NCBI GenBank assembly: GCA_902787975.1
Contig: CADAIP010000008.1
Location: 1-64,000, forward strand
Source: Oscillospiraceae bacterium
Lineage (GTDB): Bacteria; Bacillota; Clostridia; Saccharofermentanales; Saccharofermentanaceae
DNA: 64,000 bases
Reading direction: 5' to 3'
The stretch's first letter is position 1; each line of letters starts with the position of its first letter. The position numbers and the translations under genes are program-made. The notes beneath the pieces were generated by a model that worked only from the letters and a program-made list of their open reading frames with translations, made no database searches and had not been told where the DNA came from. Positions 25,907 to 35,554 of this stretch are shown here, piece after piece.

Positions 25907-27598
25907 TCAGGCTTTAAACGAACCTATAAGATCTTCAGCAAGTCTCAAAGAAGAATCAGAATCACTGCCGGACAACAGTCTTGATACTTCGCTGACCTTG
26001 CTCTTATTATCCAGGACAGTGCATACGGTTTCAGTATTTCCTGATACGACGTTCTTTGTGAGCACGAAGCCTCTGTCTGAAGCAGCGGCGATCTGTGCCG
26101 TATGGGTAACGCACAATACCTGATGAGCCGAAGCGATTGCTTTGAGTTTATTGGCAATTGCAAGAGATGCCTTACCTGATACACCCGTATCGATCTCATC
26201 GAAAATAAGAGTGGGAATGAGATCAACTTTGCTCAAGACATTCTTTACCGCCAGCATGATCCTCGAAGCTTCACCGCCTGATACGATGGCAGAAAGCGGT
26301 CTTACTTCCTGCCCGGGGTTGGCACTGAACCTGAACGCGATATCATCGATACCTGACACCGAGAAAAACTTCGCCTTTTCCCTTCTTATAAAACTTACTT
26401 CGAAAACCGCATTGGGCATCTCAAGATCGGCAAGTTCTTTGGTGATTGCCTTTTCGAGCTTAACGGCACTGGCCTTGCGCTCTGATGACAGTTCTTCTGC
26501 TATCTTAAGAAGCTCCTTCTCCTTAACAACACGCTCTTTTTTGAGTTCCTGAAGAATATCTTTATTCTTTTCTATGTCATCAAGTTCCTTCTTTGAATCA
26601 GAAGCAAACTTGTTTATGTCAGCAATGGTTGCGCCGTACTTTGCCTTAAGCTCGTAAAGAAGCCCGATGCGCTGCTCGGTCCTCTCCTTAAGTCCTTCAT
26701 CGTAATTGCGGTCAGATAAAACCTTCTCAACATCAGACAACAACGCATCAAGATCAAGAGACAGAGCATTTGCACGCTCTGCAATTTCTTTAAGGCCGTC
26801 ATCTGTCTGTGATGCTTTCATAAGTTCGCGGCTTGCCTGATTAACGGCCTGTACAGGGCTCTGATACGAATCATCAGAAGACAGGAAACTCCGTGCATTT
26901 GTAAGGCTCTCAAAGAGCTGCTCATTTTGTGAGAGTTTCTTCTTTGTCTCAAAAAGGATCTCTTCTTCACCATCTTTAAATGCGGCCTGGTCGATCTCAC
27001 TGACTGCAAACTCAAGGTATTCACGGCGGCGGTCAAGATAATCGGGAGAAGATGATATCTCTTTTATCTTAAGCACGAGTGCTTTGAATTCCTGAAGGCT
27101 TTTCAAGTATTCACGGTGAAGGCTTACGCACTTCTCACCGGCAAATCTGTCTAACAGTTTCACATGCGTTGCTTCATCAAAGATTGCCTGAGTATCATGT
27201 TGGCCGTGAATATCGACGAGCATTGAAGAGATCTCTCTTAATACGGAATTGGTCACACCGGTACCGTTAACTCTTGCAACGGATTTACCGCTGTCATAAA
27301 CAGTCCTGCTGATGATGAGCATACCGTCATCATCTTCTATACCGTTATCTTCAAGGATCTTTTTGAATTCAGCGTCATTTAATCCGGAGCAGTCGAAAAC
27401 TGCTTCGGCAAAGCACGAAGGACTGCCTGTCCGTATAAGATTTCTGGAAGCTTTTGCGCCAAGGATAAGGCTTATAGCATCAACAATAAGGCTCTTACCT
27501 GCACCGGTCTCACCGCTGATGACGTTAAGTCCTTTTCCGGGCTCAAAAACTACATTGCTTATTACGGCAAAATCTCTGATCTCAAGTCTTACAAGCAT
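25907..27598 (-). CDS. recN: DNA repair protein RecN
   Basis: RecN is an SMC-like ATPase that gathers DNA ends early in double-strand break repair. The 563-residue protein has Walker A GETGAGKS at 29-36, a long central coiled-coil region (about 150-370), the ABC signature VSGGEASRIMLA, and Walker B LIFDEIDTGVSG. It is the last gene of the asp23-to-recN block, directly after argR (4 nt gap), the standard Bacillota arrangement. No LexA-box-like site was noticed in front of it. Confidence 0.96.
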   Translation of the reverse strand: MLVRLEIRDFAVISNVVFEPGKGLNVISGETGAGKSLIVDAISLILGAKASRNLIRTGSPSCFAEAVFDCSGLNDAEFKKILEDNGIEDDDGMLIISRTVYDSGKSVARVNGTGVTNSVLREISSMLVDIHGQHDTQAIFDEATHVKLLDRFAGEKCVSLHREYLKSLQEFKALVLKIKEISSSPDYLDRRREYLEFAVSEIDQAAFKDGEEEILFETKKKLSQNEQLFESLTNARSFLSSDDSYQSPVQAVNQASRELMKASQTDDGLKEIAERANALSLDLDALLSDVEKVLSDRNYDEGLKERTEQRIGLLYELKAKYGATIADINKFASDSKKELDDIEKNKDILQELKKERVVKEKELLKIAEELSSERKASAVKLEKAITKELADLEMPNAVFEVSFIRREKAKFFSVSGIDDIAFRFSANPGQEVRPLSAIVSGGEASRIMLAVKNVLSKVDLIPTLIFDEIDTGVSGKASLAIANKLKAIASAHQVLCVTHTAQIAAASDRGFVLTKNVVSGNTETVCTVLDNKSKVSEVSRLLSGSDSDSSLRLAEDLIGSFKA

Positions 27599-27602
27599 TA
27601 GA

Positions 27603-28067
27603 TCAGCCTTTTTCCATCATGTCAGAGATAGTGATAGCAAGTGCCTTTGCTTCTTCGATTCCGGGGCATGCAGCAAAGATCGTATCGTCACCGGCAATAG
27701 TACCGGTGCATTCTTCAAGATGCATTGAATCAAGTGCAGATGCGGCAGCCTGTGCCATACCGGGCAATGTCTTGATCACGATAAGGTTCATCGCCTGATT
27801 TACCGATACAATACTGTTGGAAAAAACCGCAAGAAGTCTTCCGGGAGCCGTGTCGCCCGTTCTGTCGAGAACACAGTACTTTGTTGCTCTGTTGGGAAGA
27901 GTAATCTTGATGATGCCAAGCTCTTTGATATCTCTTGAGATCGTTGCCTGTGTTGCCTCAAAGCCTGCCTGGTTTACCTTGGCAGTAAGATCTTCCTGTG
28001 TAGAAATATCATTATCCCTGATAAGAGCAAGAATGCGCTCCTGTCTTGAATTCTTAGCGGTTTTCAT
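27603..28067 (-). CDS. argR: Arginine repressor
   Basis: ArgR/AhrC represses arginine biosynthesis and can activate catabolism. The 154-residue protein has an N-terminal winged helix (RQERILALIRDNDISTQEDL and TQATISRDIKEL) and a C-terminal arginine-binding hexamerisation domain with GTIAGDDTIFAA. The ATG at 28067 is preferred over an in-frame one at 28088 because MKTAKNSRQERI matches the family and a GAGAGG lies upstream. It overlaps the nadK end by 14 nt. Confidence 0.95.
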   Translation of the reverse strand: MKTAKNSRQERILALIRDNDISTQEDLTAKVNQAGFEATQATISRDIKELGIIKITLPNRATKYCVLDRTGDTAPGRLLAVFSNSIVSVNQAMNLIVIKTLPGMAQAAASALDSMHLEECTGTIAGDDTIFAACPGIEEAKALAITISDMMEKG

Positions 28068-28935
28068 AGAAATAACCTCTCTGTACAATCTTCTTTCTTA
28101 CATTACTGAAGAAGCTGTCTTTCTTCAGGCAGACAGTCTTTAAGACTTTATCGTATCTTCTGATGACAACGTAATCGTAACTCTCAAGATCAACGAAATC
28201 CCTTCCATCAGGGCAGATCAGTGGAGCGGTCTCGATCTCTTCAAGACCGATCCTTATCTCACTTTCGGAAGTTGCCACATAAGTATAGCCGTTCAACGTA
28301 TGAGAGCAGATGGGCGTTACGATGATGTCCTTCATGTTGGGCATCAGGATCGGGCCGCCTGCAGACAAAGAATATGCAGAAGAGCCGGTAGCCGTGGAAA
28401 CAACAAGGCCGTCACCCCTGAATCTCTCGATTATCTGTCCGTCGATTGAAAGAACAAGTGTAGTAATGTGGGGTTTGGCACCCCTTACGATAATGATGTC
28501 ATTAAGGCAGACGCTGGTCCCTTTCAGATTTCCGTCTTTATTGAATACTTCGCAGATCAGCTGTGACCTGTCTATCGTGTCATAGTCACCGGAGACGAGC
28601 TGTGCGAGATCTTTCTCAATATCATCGATCATTATCTCGTTAAGGAATCCTATGGAACCTAAATTTACTCCGACGAATTCAGTATCAAGATCTCTGTATT
28701 TTGCAACCTTCGACAGGAACGTACCGTCACCGCCGATGGATATGATCGCTTTAAGATCTGTTTTCGGGAAGTCCGCGAAAACAACACCCGGAATTTCCTT
28801 AAGCTTCGGGCAGGTCTCATCCATGCCGGTCTCAAAAACAGGTACGGCACCAAGACCGCTCAGAATCTGAGCCGTCTTTATCGCAGTCTCATAACCGGTA
28901 TCTCTGGAACCATTGGAACAGATTCCGTAATTCAT
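28054..28935 (-). CDS. nadK: NAD kinase
   Basis: NadK phosphorylates NAD to NADP in the cytoplasm. The 293-residue protein shows the GGDGT motif (SIGGDGTFL), the NE motif in GSIGFLNE, and the conserved glycine-rich DGLVVSTATGSSAYSLSAGGP segment. It sits 71 nt downstream of dxs and overlaps argR. In Bacillus, tlyA/yqxC lies between dxs and nadK; it is absent here. Confidence 0.95.
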   Translation of the reverse strand: MNYGICSNGSRDTGYETAIKTAQILSGLGAVPVFETGMDETCPKLKEIPGVVFADFPKTDLKAIISIGGDGTFLSKVAKYRDLDTEFVGVNLGSIGFLNEIMIDDIEKDLAQLVSGDYDTIDRSQLICEVFNKDGNLKGTSVCLNDIIIVRGAKPHITTLVLSIDGQIIERFRGDGLVVSTATGSSAYSLSAGGPILMPNMKDIIVTPICSHTLNGYTYVATSESEIRIGLEEIETAPLICPDGRDFVDLESYDYVVIRRYDKVLKTVCLKKDSFFSNVRKKIVQRGYFYENR

Positions 28936-29006
28936 GAAGATAAACCTCCAGATTAAGCCTTTATATATTTAATCACTTTGTTGAATAAAAATACAGAAGT
29001 AAATAA

Positions 29007-30887
29007 TTATTTAGACAGAGCGGACTTTATGGAAGCAGCTACTGAATCTCCGTCCAGGCCGCAATATTTGAGCTGGTCCTTCTGGCTCATTGCCCTTACG
29101 ATCGGGTTTCTGACACCGAATACGGTAACATCACTCTCAAATCCCAATATCTGGAGCTCACGTTCAAGCGCCTCACCGAAGCCTCCGCTGATTATGCCCT
29201 CTTCAAGACTGAACACGTACTTAACGCCGACCAGAAGATCCCATATTTCCTTAGCAGGCATAGGCTTTATCATTGCCACGTTGATGTGTTTGCCGAGGAT
29301 TCCCTGCTCCTTAAGTACTTCCATTGCCCTGTCAGCTTCCTCACAGATCTTGCCTGTCGATACGATCGCAAAATCATTGCCGTAATCGCATACGACATGA
29401 GGAAGAACACACTCTGAAATATCAGAATACAAAGGTCCGTTTGCTTCAAAAGGAGATGCTCCTCTCGGGTATCTTACAGCCACAGGGCCCTTAACATTCT
29501 CAATCGCATATTTAAGGCATCTTGAAAGATCCTGATAATCTCTCGGTGAGAATACAGTCATGTTGACCATTGAATTAAGATAAGAGATATCAAGAAGTCC
29601 GTGATGTGTATGTCCGTCATTGCCGACAAATCCGGATCTGTCGATCGCGAAAACAACATGGTTATTCATGAAGCAGCAGTCAGTGATCATCTCGTCATAA
29701 GCTCTCTGAAGGAATGACGAATAAATGGCAACTACAGGAACAAAGCCTGATACAGCAAGGCCGCCTGCCATGGTTACGCTGTGCTCTTCTGCGATACCAC
29801 AGTCAAAGAATCTCGAAGGGAATTTCATCTGGTAATTTTCGAGACCCGTGCCGAGAGTCATGGCGGCAGATATCGCTACGATCTTAGGGTTCTTAACGGC
29901 AAGCTCAGTGATCGTATTTGCAAATATGGTCGTATAGCTGTTCTTGCTTGTGGTAACTCCTGTATTGATATCAAACGGACCGACACCGTGATAATCAGAA
30001 GGATTAACTTCAGCAGGCTCATAGCCTCTGCCCTTCTGTGTCAGAACGTGGATGAGCACAGGTCCCCTGATATCCTTTGCTGCCTCAAATGCCTTCATGA
30101 GATCATCCATGTTGTGACCGTCGATAGGACCGTAATAGTTAAGGCCGAGGTCCTCAAACATCGAAGGCTTTTTGCGGTACAAAAGGAATCTGAAGAAGTC
30201 CTTAATGGCAAGTATGATCTTGATAAGACCTCTTCCGATAAAACCGAGCTTACGGAGGAATGATTCCGTTGTCTGCTTTGCGGAGATGTATCCTGTCGAG
30301 ATTCTGAGCTTGGATAAGTGCTTTGAAAGACCTCCGACATTCTTGTCGATGCTCATCTCATTATCGTTGAGGATTATTATCATCCTGGTCTTGCTATGAC
30401 CGAGATCGTTTATTGCCTCATAAGCAAGACCTCCGGTAAGAGCACCGTCACCGATAATGGCAACAACTTCATTCTTCTTGCCTTCAAGATCTCTTGCCCT
30501 TGCTATACCCATCGCAGCAGAGATCGATGTGGAGCTGTGACCTGTATCAAAAGCATCATAAGGAGATTCGGTAATTCTAGGGAATCCCGATATACCGTCT
30601 TTCTGTCTTAATGTGTTGAACCTGTCGAACCTTCCCGTGAGAAGCTTATATGAATAAGACTGGTGTCCGACATCGAAAACTATCTTATCCTGCTTATAAT
30701 CAAATACAGAAAGCAAAGCAACAGTAAGTTCGACAGCACCTAAGTTACTTGCAAGATGGCCTCCGTTAGCGGCTACCGTTTTTATGATCTTGTCTCTTAA
30801 CTCGGAACACAGCTGAACACGCTCTTCAGGCTTCATGGCCTTAAGAGATTCAGGTGTAATGTCCTTTCCGAGATACTTATAATCCAT
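29007..30887 (-). CDS. dxs: 1-deoxy-D-xylulose-5-phosphate synthase
   Basis: Dxs condenses pyruvate and glyceraldehyde-3-phosphate in the first step of the MEP isoprenoid pathway. The 626-residue thiamine-diphosphate enzyme has the TPP motif GDGALTGGLAYEAIND, the DVGHQSY segment and the transketolase-like C-terminal domain with GYVP/YSSFLQRAYD-type sequences. The catalytic histidines near residues 48 and 79 can be placed. Its start overlaps the ispA stop by one base. It pairs with ispA for prenyl diphosphate supply. Confidence 0.96.
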   Translation of the reverse strand: MDYKYLGKDITPESLKAMKPEERVQLCSELRDKIIKTVAANGGHLASNLGAVELTVALLSVFDYKQDKIVFDVGHQSYSYKLLTGRFDRFNTLRQKDGISGFPRITESPYDAFDTGHSSTSISAAMGIARARDLEGKKNEVVAIIGDGALTGGLAYEAINDLGHSKTRMIIILNDNEMSIDKNVGGLSKHLSKLRISTGYISAKQTTESFLRKLGFIGRGLIKIILAIKDFFRFLLYRKKPSMFEDLGLNYYGPIDGHNMDDLMKAFEAAKDIRGPVLIHVLTQKGRGYEPAEVNPSDYHGVGPFDINTGVTTSKNSYTTIFANTITELAVKNPKIVAISAAMTLGTGLENYQMKFPSRFFDCGIAEEHSVTMAGGLAVSGFVPVVAIYSSFLQRAYDEMITDCCFMNNHVVFAIDRSGFVGNDGHTHHGLLDISYLNSMVNMTVFSPRDYQDLSRCLKYAIENVKGPVAVRYPRGASPFEANGPLYSDISECVLPHVVCDYGNDFAIVSTGKICEEADRAMEVLKEQGILGKHINVAMIKPMPAKEIWDLLVGVKYVFSLEEGIISGGFGEALERELQILGFESDVTVFGVRNPIVRAMSQKDQLKYCGLDGDSVAASIKSALSK

Positions 30888-31813
30888 TATCTGTCCCTGT
30901 TAACAAGAAAGTCCGCCAATGTCTCATAGTCCCTTGTATCAAAGCCTTTAGCGGAAAGCTTTTCAAGGATCGTCTTTATGTTCTTTATCTCATCATCCAG
31001 TCTTCCCTTTGCTCCATCAAGTCCCAGATGGGTAACAAAGGTAGCCTTGGAATCTCTTTCGTCTTTTCCCGTGCTCTTGCCCAATACCTCACTGCTGGAA
31101 GTAACGTCAAGAATGTCGTCTTTTATCTGGAAAGCAAGTCCTATATGATTTGCGAGTCTTCTCAGATCTTTTGCAGTCTCATCGGAAGTGCTTTCTTCCC
31201 TGGTCATGTTCTTAAAAAGATAATACGGAGTTACGATTGCTGCTTCAATAAATGCGCCGGTCTTCTTCTCCTGAAGTTCAGTCAGAAGTTCTAATGATAT
31301 CTCTTTGTCTTCGGATGCGATATCTATGCTCTGACCTCCGAGCATTCCCCTGATGCCTGCATTCTCTGCCATCATGGAAGATGCATGGATATAGCCGGGG
31401 TTCTTTTCGCAGATAGCAAACATCCTCTCCATCGCTTTGTTAAGGAGGAGATCACCTGCAAGAATGGCTATGCCTTCACCATAGACCATATGGCATGTGG
31501 GCTTTCCGCGGCGGAGTTCGTCATTATCAAGACCCGGAAGATCGTCATGTATCAGTGAATATGTATGAAGCATCTCAAGTGTCGCAGCAAAATACTTGAT
31601 GTCGGCTTCTTTGTCAGGACCTGCATTAAGCATCTCTGAAGTAAGATGCATCATGAGCGGCCTTAATCTCTTGCCGCCTGCCATAAGGCTGTACATGGCA
31701 GCCTTGACCGTAACATCTTCCATTTCTTTCTCATCGAAGATGCTCTCCAGTTCAGGTAATATCCACGCCTCTGTCTTTTCGAGCAGAGTAGTAATATCAG
31801 TTTTTTCCATCAT
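30887..31813 (-). CDS. ispA: Polyprenyl synthetase (farnesyl/geranylgeranyl diphosphate synthase)
   Basis: This is a 308-residue trans-prenyltransferase. The first aspartate-rich motif is DDLPGLDND (DDxxxxD form), preceded by HTYSLIHDDLP, and the second is KDDILD. Spacing fits a farnesyl diphosphate synthase of the bacterial short-chain type. ATG codons at 31813 and 31810 are both possible (ATGATG); the first overlaps the xseB stop. It sits between xseB and dxs as in Bacillus. Confidence 0.94.
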   Translation of the reverse strand: MMEKTDITTLLEKTEAWILPELESIFDEKEMEDVTVKAAMYSLMAGGKRLRPLMMHLTSEMLNAGPDKEADIKYFAATLEMLHTYSLIHDDLPGLDNDELRRGKPTCHMVYGEGIAILAGDLLLNKAMERMFAICEKNPGYIHASSMMAENAGIRGMLGGQSIDIASEDKEISLELLTELQEKKTGAFIEAAIVTPYYLFKNMTREESTSDETAKDLRRLANHIGLAFQIKDDILDVTSSSEVLGKSTGKDERDSKATFVTHLGLDGAKGRLDDEIKNIKTILEKLSAKGFDTRDYETLADFLVNRDR

Positions 31814-32055
31814 CAGACTCCGGTCTCGCTTATGTTAAGAGGATCAGTGGTGCCGTTAGCCTTGTTGACGGCTTCGATCCTTGCAGTAACTTCATTTAAC
31901 TTGTTCTCGCAGATAGATACGAGCTCGATTCCTCTCTCATAAAGCTTTAATGACTCATCAAGAGTAGCCTTACCTTCAGAAAGTTTATTAACTGTCTGGC
32001 GAAGCTCAGCCATACATGCTTCATATGTCATCTCATTATCTTTAGACTCAGGCAT
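31813..32055 (-). CDS. xseB: Exodeoxyribonuclease VII small subunit
   Basis: The 80-residue subunit contains the single conserved helical hairpin LRQTVNKLSEGKATLDESLKLYERG. It forms a complex with XseA to degrade single-stranded DNA. The start at 32055 is favoured over an in-frame ATG six codons upstream, because a perfect GGAGG lies 8 nt before it. It overlaps xseA by 8 nt. Confidence 0.93.
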   Translation of the reverse strand: MPESKDNEMTYEACMAELRQTVNKLSEGKATLDESLKLYERGIELVSICENKLNEVTARIEAVNKANGTTDPLNISETGV

Positions 32056-33274
32056 TCTTATTTCCTCCGTCATCTTTATTCTCTATGTCTTTAATCTCAC
32101 TTAACAAAGTACCGTCTGACAGAACGATGCTTACATTGTCACCCATTTTGACAGACTTAACTGATTCGATCGCCTTACCGTCGCCGTCACACACATAAGA
32201 ATAACCTCTCTTAAGCACGTTTCCGGGATTAAGTGCATCAAGTCTAACCTTTACTTCATTGATCTCAGAAGCAGTCTGCTTTACGAAGTCCCCGGACAGA
32301 GCTTCAAGTCTTGTCCTGAGTTCTCTTACCACTGCCTGCTGCTCACTCGCATAATATGCGGGAGAATGAAGTGCCTTATGATTCTTATATACATCTAAAG
32401 CCTTGCGTCTTGAATCGATAAACTGGTTGATCGATATATCGAGATTAAGTGCGAGATTATCTATGTCTTTCTTCTGGTCAGCGTATGAAGCGATTACCAT
32501 CTCACCTGCTGCCGTAGGCGTAGCTGCCCTGACATCTGCCACATAGTCGATGATCGTATAATCAGGCTCATGACCGATCGCGGAGATAACAGGGATCTCA
32601 CTGGCAAATACTGCTCGTGCTATTCCCTCGTCATTGAAGCAGAACAGTTCTTCATAAGAACCGCCGCCTCTTGCGACAATGATTACGTCAACGTTTTTCT
32701 CTGTATTAAAGTATTGGATTCCTGCAATTACTTCAGGAGGACACTCTGCACCCTGTACGCTTGCGGGATAAAGAAGAACATCGTGATGGGGATTTCTTTT
32801 ACGGATCGTGTTAACGATATCGGCAATTACTTTTCCTGATGCTGAAGTTACCACGCCGATACGTCTGGGAAGGATCGGTATGGCTTTCTTGTGACTGCCA
32901 TCGAAAAGTCCTTCGTCCTGAAGCTTCTTGAAAAGCTTATTGAACTGCTCATGAAGATCTCCTGCGCCCATCTCTTCGATCTTTGTGGCGATCACCTGGA
33001 GTTTTCCGCCCTGCGCATAGAAATCAACACCGCCGAAAACCTTGACCTTCATACCGATCTCAGGTTCGATCTTAAGCTGTGATCTCTGTCTTGCGAAAAT
33101 GGCGCAGTTAATAACGCACTGGTCATCTTTGATAGAGAAATAAGCATGACCCCTCGAAGACACAGTGTACTGCGATATCTCGCCCACTACGGAAAAATCG
33201 GCAAGATAAGGATTGTCAGCAAGGGATTGTTTTATGTAGCCGTTAAGACGGCTTACGCTATCAAAGTCGAACAT
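32048..33274 (-). CDS. xseA: Exodeoxyribonuclease VII large subunit
   Basis: The 408-residue catalytic subunit has an N-terminal OB-fold (about 1-100, with VVGEISQYTVSSRGHAYFS) and a nuclease core with VARGGGSYEELFCFNDE and SAIGHEPDYTIIDYVADVRAATPTAAGE. A C-terminal coiled region interacts with XseB. It begins 4 nt after nusB. The folD gene usual between nusB and xseA in Bacillus is missing. Confidence 0.96.
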   Translation of the reverse strand: MFDFDSVSRLNGYIKQSLADNPYLADFSVVGEISQYTVSSRGHAYFSIKDDQCVINCAIFARQRSQLKIEPEIGMKVKVFGGVDFYAQGGKLQVIATKIEEMGAGDLHEQFNKLFKKLQDEGLFDGSHKKAIPILPRRIGVVTSASGKVIADIVNTIRKRNPHHDVLLYPASVQGAECPPEVIAGIQYFNTEKNVDVIIVARGGGSYEELFCFNDEGIARAVFASEIPVISAIGHEPDYTIIDYVADVRAATPTAAGEMVIASYADQKKDIDNLALNLDISINQFIDSRRKALDVYKNHKALHSPAYYASEQQAVVRELRTRLEALSGDFVKQTASEINEVKVRLDALNPGNVLKRGYSYVCDGDGKAIESVKSVKMGDNVSIVLSDGTLLSEIKDIENKDDGGNKNA

Positions 33275-33278
33275 GAGT

Positions 33279-33677
33279 TCAGATGCTCTTAACGAAATTG
33301 CTCAATACGCCGTTGATGTAAGATGATGAATTATCCGTTCCATACTTCTTGGCAAGCTTGACTGCCTCATTGATGGATACGGATGTAGGGATCTCCTCTA
33401 CAGTAAGGATCTCATATACTGCGATTTCGAGAATGATCCTGTCTGTCTGAGGAAGACGCTCGAGCTTCCAGTTCTTAAGGAAAGGAACGAACTTCTCATC
33501 AAGCTCATCCCTGCTGTTGATGACACCGTAAACGATGTCGAGGAAATATGCTTCGTCCTCGATTACTTCAGGAAAAATTTCCTTGAAAGTCTCTATCTGA
33601 TTGCTGATGGGGTCATTTCTGAAACCAATCTGGAACAATAACTCCATTGCATGCTCACGTGTCTCGATTCTACTCAT
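33279..33677 (-). CDS. nusB: Transcription antitermination factor NusB
   Basis: NusB joins the antitermination complex on rRNA operons with S10. The 132-residue helical protein has the expected REHAMELLFQIGF start, the DRIILEIAVYEIL segment and INEAVKLAKKYGTDNSSSYINGVLS. It overlaps the DUF2273 gene by 4 nt (ATGA), so translation is coupled. Confidence 0.95.
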   Translation of the reverse strand: MSRIETREHAMELLFQIGFRNDPISNQIETFKEIFPEVIEDEAYFLDIVYGVINSRDELDEKFVPFLKNWKLERLPQTDRIILEIAVYEILTVEEIPTSVSINEAVKLAKKYGTDNSSSYINGVLSNFVKSI

Positions 33678-33910
33678 CTGAACCTCCCCGGAGGCAAAAT
33701 CCTGTCAAGGAATTTCTTAAACTTGCTCGTATCGGAAAAGAGGAACGAACCTACAAAGAAGCCTACCGCTGTCATTAATATGATAAAAAGGGTCTTAAAG
33801 AACCCGAAAATGCAAAGTAATAATCCGATGATAAAGAACAGGACAGCAAATATAACACCAGCCTTGGTGTTACGGAGTTTTTCGAAAAGTTTGGATAAAA
33901 ACCTTTCCAT
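33674..33910 (-). CDS. DUF2273 small membrane protein of the Asp23 operon
   Basis: This 78-residue protein has two adjacent hydrophobic segments (about 14-34 and 38-56) separated by a short turn, and a basic tail ending in PPGRFR. It matches the DUF2273 proteins encoded next to asp23 and amaP in many Bacillota. Its role is unknown but presumed to be part of the membrane complex for Asp23-family proteins. It lies 2 nt after amaP. Confidence 0.85.
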   Translation of the reverse strand: MERFLSKLFEKLRNTKAGVIFAVLFFIIGLLLCIFGFFKTLFIILMTAVGFFVGSFLFSDTSKFKKFLDRILPPGRFR

Positions 33911-33912
33911 TA

Positions 33913-34467
33913 TTATCTGCTCTCAACCTTTGTCTGAGCCTGCTCAACCTTGGAGACTCTGACGATAACCTGTTCTACTGCGATACCGGTATATCTCTCG
34001 ATATCCTTCTTTACCTTCTCCTGTACCTTGGCCATGGAAGAAGGAATCTCAACGTTTGAATAGAGCTCTGTGGATACCGTTACTTTAAGGGCCTGGTTCT
34101 TGGCAGGAGCAACATGGCATCTGGCGCTCTTGATACCGACCTGTGCAGACTTTGCTGCATTGAGTGCAATACTCTCGATGGCATCAGGTCCGATATCAAC
34201 TGTACCGATATCATTCTTTCTGAGTCTTGTACGGTTGAGTCTTCCTGATGTGATGATGTTCATTATGGAAACGATCGACGTAATGAAAAGAAGCATCAGA
34301 ACGCCGAGATAGATATATCTGCTTACAGGGCCGGTAACTATCGTGGACAGAGGTGACAAGATATCCGCAAAGATACCATCATCAACAAGCGCGTATAACA
34401 GCACGACAGAAATGACGGCTATTACGACTGAATAAATGAACATCAATGCTCTGATAAAGGAATTCAT
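33913..34467 (-). CDS. amaP: Alkaline shock response membrane anchor protein AmaP
   Basis: AmaP anchors Asp23-family proteins at the membrane in staphylococci. The 184-residue protein has two N-terminal membrane helices (about 7-29 and 50-70) and then an Asp23-like domain of its own (about 85-175), with VSTELYSNVEIPSSM and a conserved VQEKVKKDIERYTG stretch. It overlaps the Asp23 gene by 4 nt. Confidence 0.88.
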   Translation of the reverse strand: MNSFIRALMFIYSVVIAVISVVLLYALVDDGIFADILSPLSTIVTGPVSRYIYLGVLMLLFITSIVSIMNIITSGRLNRTRLRKNDIGTVDIGPDAIESIALNAAKSAQVGIKSARCHVAPAKNQALKVTVSTELYSNVEIPSSMAKVQEKVKKDIERYTGIAVEQVIVRVSKVEQAQTKVESR

Positions 34468-34832
34468 GAAACCTCCTCAACCCCGCAAACATAAACGTCG
34501 ACACTCTCTACCGTAAGTCCGGTAAAGCGCTCGACGTCCTTTTTAACTTTTTCCTGAATCATCCAGGCAATCTCGGGAATGATCATTCCGTACTTAACAA
34601 CAGGATATACGGTGATCGATACAGTTCCTTCTTCGGCATCACCGAAAACAACCCGTACCCCTTTGCCTTCATGTACCACACCTGCTTTTTCCTTAAGTGC
34701 AACAGCAAAAGAAGGAACCAATGACAAAACACCATCTATCTGGAGCGCAGCTTCAGATGCGTACTGGGCTACAAAGCCCTGGGTCATTGAACGATCGCCT
34801 TTTATGGATTCGATGTTAGTATTGTCTTCCAT
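34464..34832 (-). CDS. Asp23/Gls24 family envelope stress protein
   Basis: This 122-residue cytoplasmic protein of the Asp23 (YqhY/YloU) family has GDRSMTQGFVAQYASEAALQIDGV, the GVRVVFGDAEEGTVSITVYPVVKYG strand region, and VQEKVKKDVERFTGL. Such proteins associate with the membrane through AmaP and, as YqhY, influence acetyl-CoA carboxylase in Bacillus. There is little room for an own promoter behind the efp terminator, so some readthrough from efp is likely. Confidence 0.9.
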   Translation of the reverse strand: MEDNTNIESIKGDRSMTQGFVAQYASEAALQIDGVLSLVPSFAVALKEKAGVVHEGKGVRVVFGDAEEGTVSITVYPVVKYGMIIPEIAWMIQEKVKKDVERFTGLTVESVDVYVCGVEEVS

Positions 34833-34871
34833 ATCGGTTCCTTGAATGTTCTAAACTTTAAAGGTGCGGAT

Positions 34872-34910
34872 AAAAACTGCCGCAGGCGGATACAATTCCG
34901 CGGGCGGCAG
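34872..34910 (-). terminator. Terminator between efp and the asp23 operon
   Basis: A GC-rich hairpin (34877-34910, arms CTGCCGC / GCGGCAG extended by GCGGA/TCCGC with two mismatches) is followed on the minus strand by TTTTT (34872-34876). It lies about 15 bases after the efp stop. Confidence 0.8.
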
Positions 34911-34924
34911 CTGAATTAACTGAA

Positions 34925-35482
34925 TTAAGCTCTTTCGAGATATTCGCCTGTTCTTGTGTCAACCTTGATCTTCTCACCCTGGTTAACGAAGAGAGGTACC
35001 TTAACAACAGCGCCTGTCTCAAGAGTAGCATACTTGGAAGCGTTGTTTGCTGTATCACCCTTTACGCCGGGCTCACACTCTGTGATCTCAAGAACAACTG
35101 TGATAGGAAGCTCTACCTGGAAGATATCGCCCTTGTAAGATACAACCTTGCAAACCATCTCTTCCTTGAGGAACTTGATGCCGTCACCGATCTTATCCTG
35201 GTGGATAGGTGTCTGCTCATATGTTTCCTGATCCATGAAGTAGTAGAGATCGCCGTCAGAATAGATATACTGCATATCCTGTCTTGTAAGCTGAGCCTGC
35301 TCAAACTTCTCGTTAGGGTTAAAAGATCTTTCAACTACAGATCCTGTCTTAACATTCTTGTACTTTGTTCTTACGAATGCAGCTCCTTTACCGGGCTTAA
35401 CGTGCTGGAACTCAACGACCTGATAAACCTGATCGTCCATCTCAAAACACAAACCGTTTCTGAAGTCTCCTGCGCTGATCAT
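34925..35482 (-). CDS. efp: Elongation factor P
   Basis: EF-P relieves ribosome stalling at polyproline stretches. The 185-residue protein has the three beta-barrel domains, and the loop residue for activation is Lys32 in [14 protein letters not shown]. The C-terminal signature ([20 protein letters not shown]) is intact. It has its own promoter and terminator. The Pro/Gln-rich proteins in this window (for example at 24598) would be natural clients. The RBS is AAAGGAG. Confidence 0.97.
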   Translation of the reverse strand: MISAGDFRNGLCFEMDDQVYQVVEFQHVKPGKGAAFVRTKYKNVKTGSVVERSFNPNEKFEQAQLTRQDMQYIYSDGDLYYFMDQETYEQTPIHQDKIGDGIKFLKEEMVCKVVSYKGDIFQVELPITVVLEITECEPGVKGDTANNASKYATLETGAVVKVPLFVNQGEKIKVDTRTGEYLERA

Positions 35483-35525
35483 AAATTATTCTCCTTTTTT
35501 AAATAAATAAGTGCTTAACTGTGTA

Positions 35526-35554
35526 ATTTTACTTGAAAGAGTCATTCTATGCAA
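35526..35554 (-). promoter_or_regulatory. Predicted efp promoter
   Basis: On the minus strand TTGCAT (35549-35554), a 17-base spacer and TAAAAT (35526-35531) form a good housekeeping promoter, about 44 bases upstream of the efp ATG. Confidence 0.6.
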
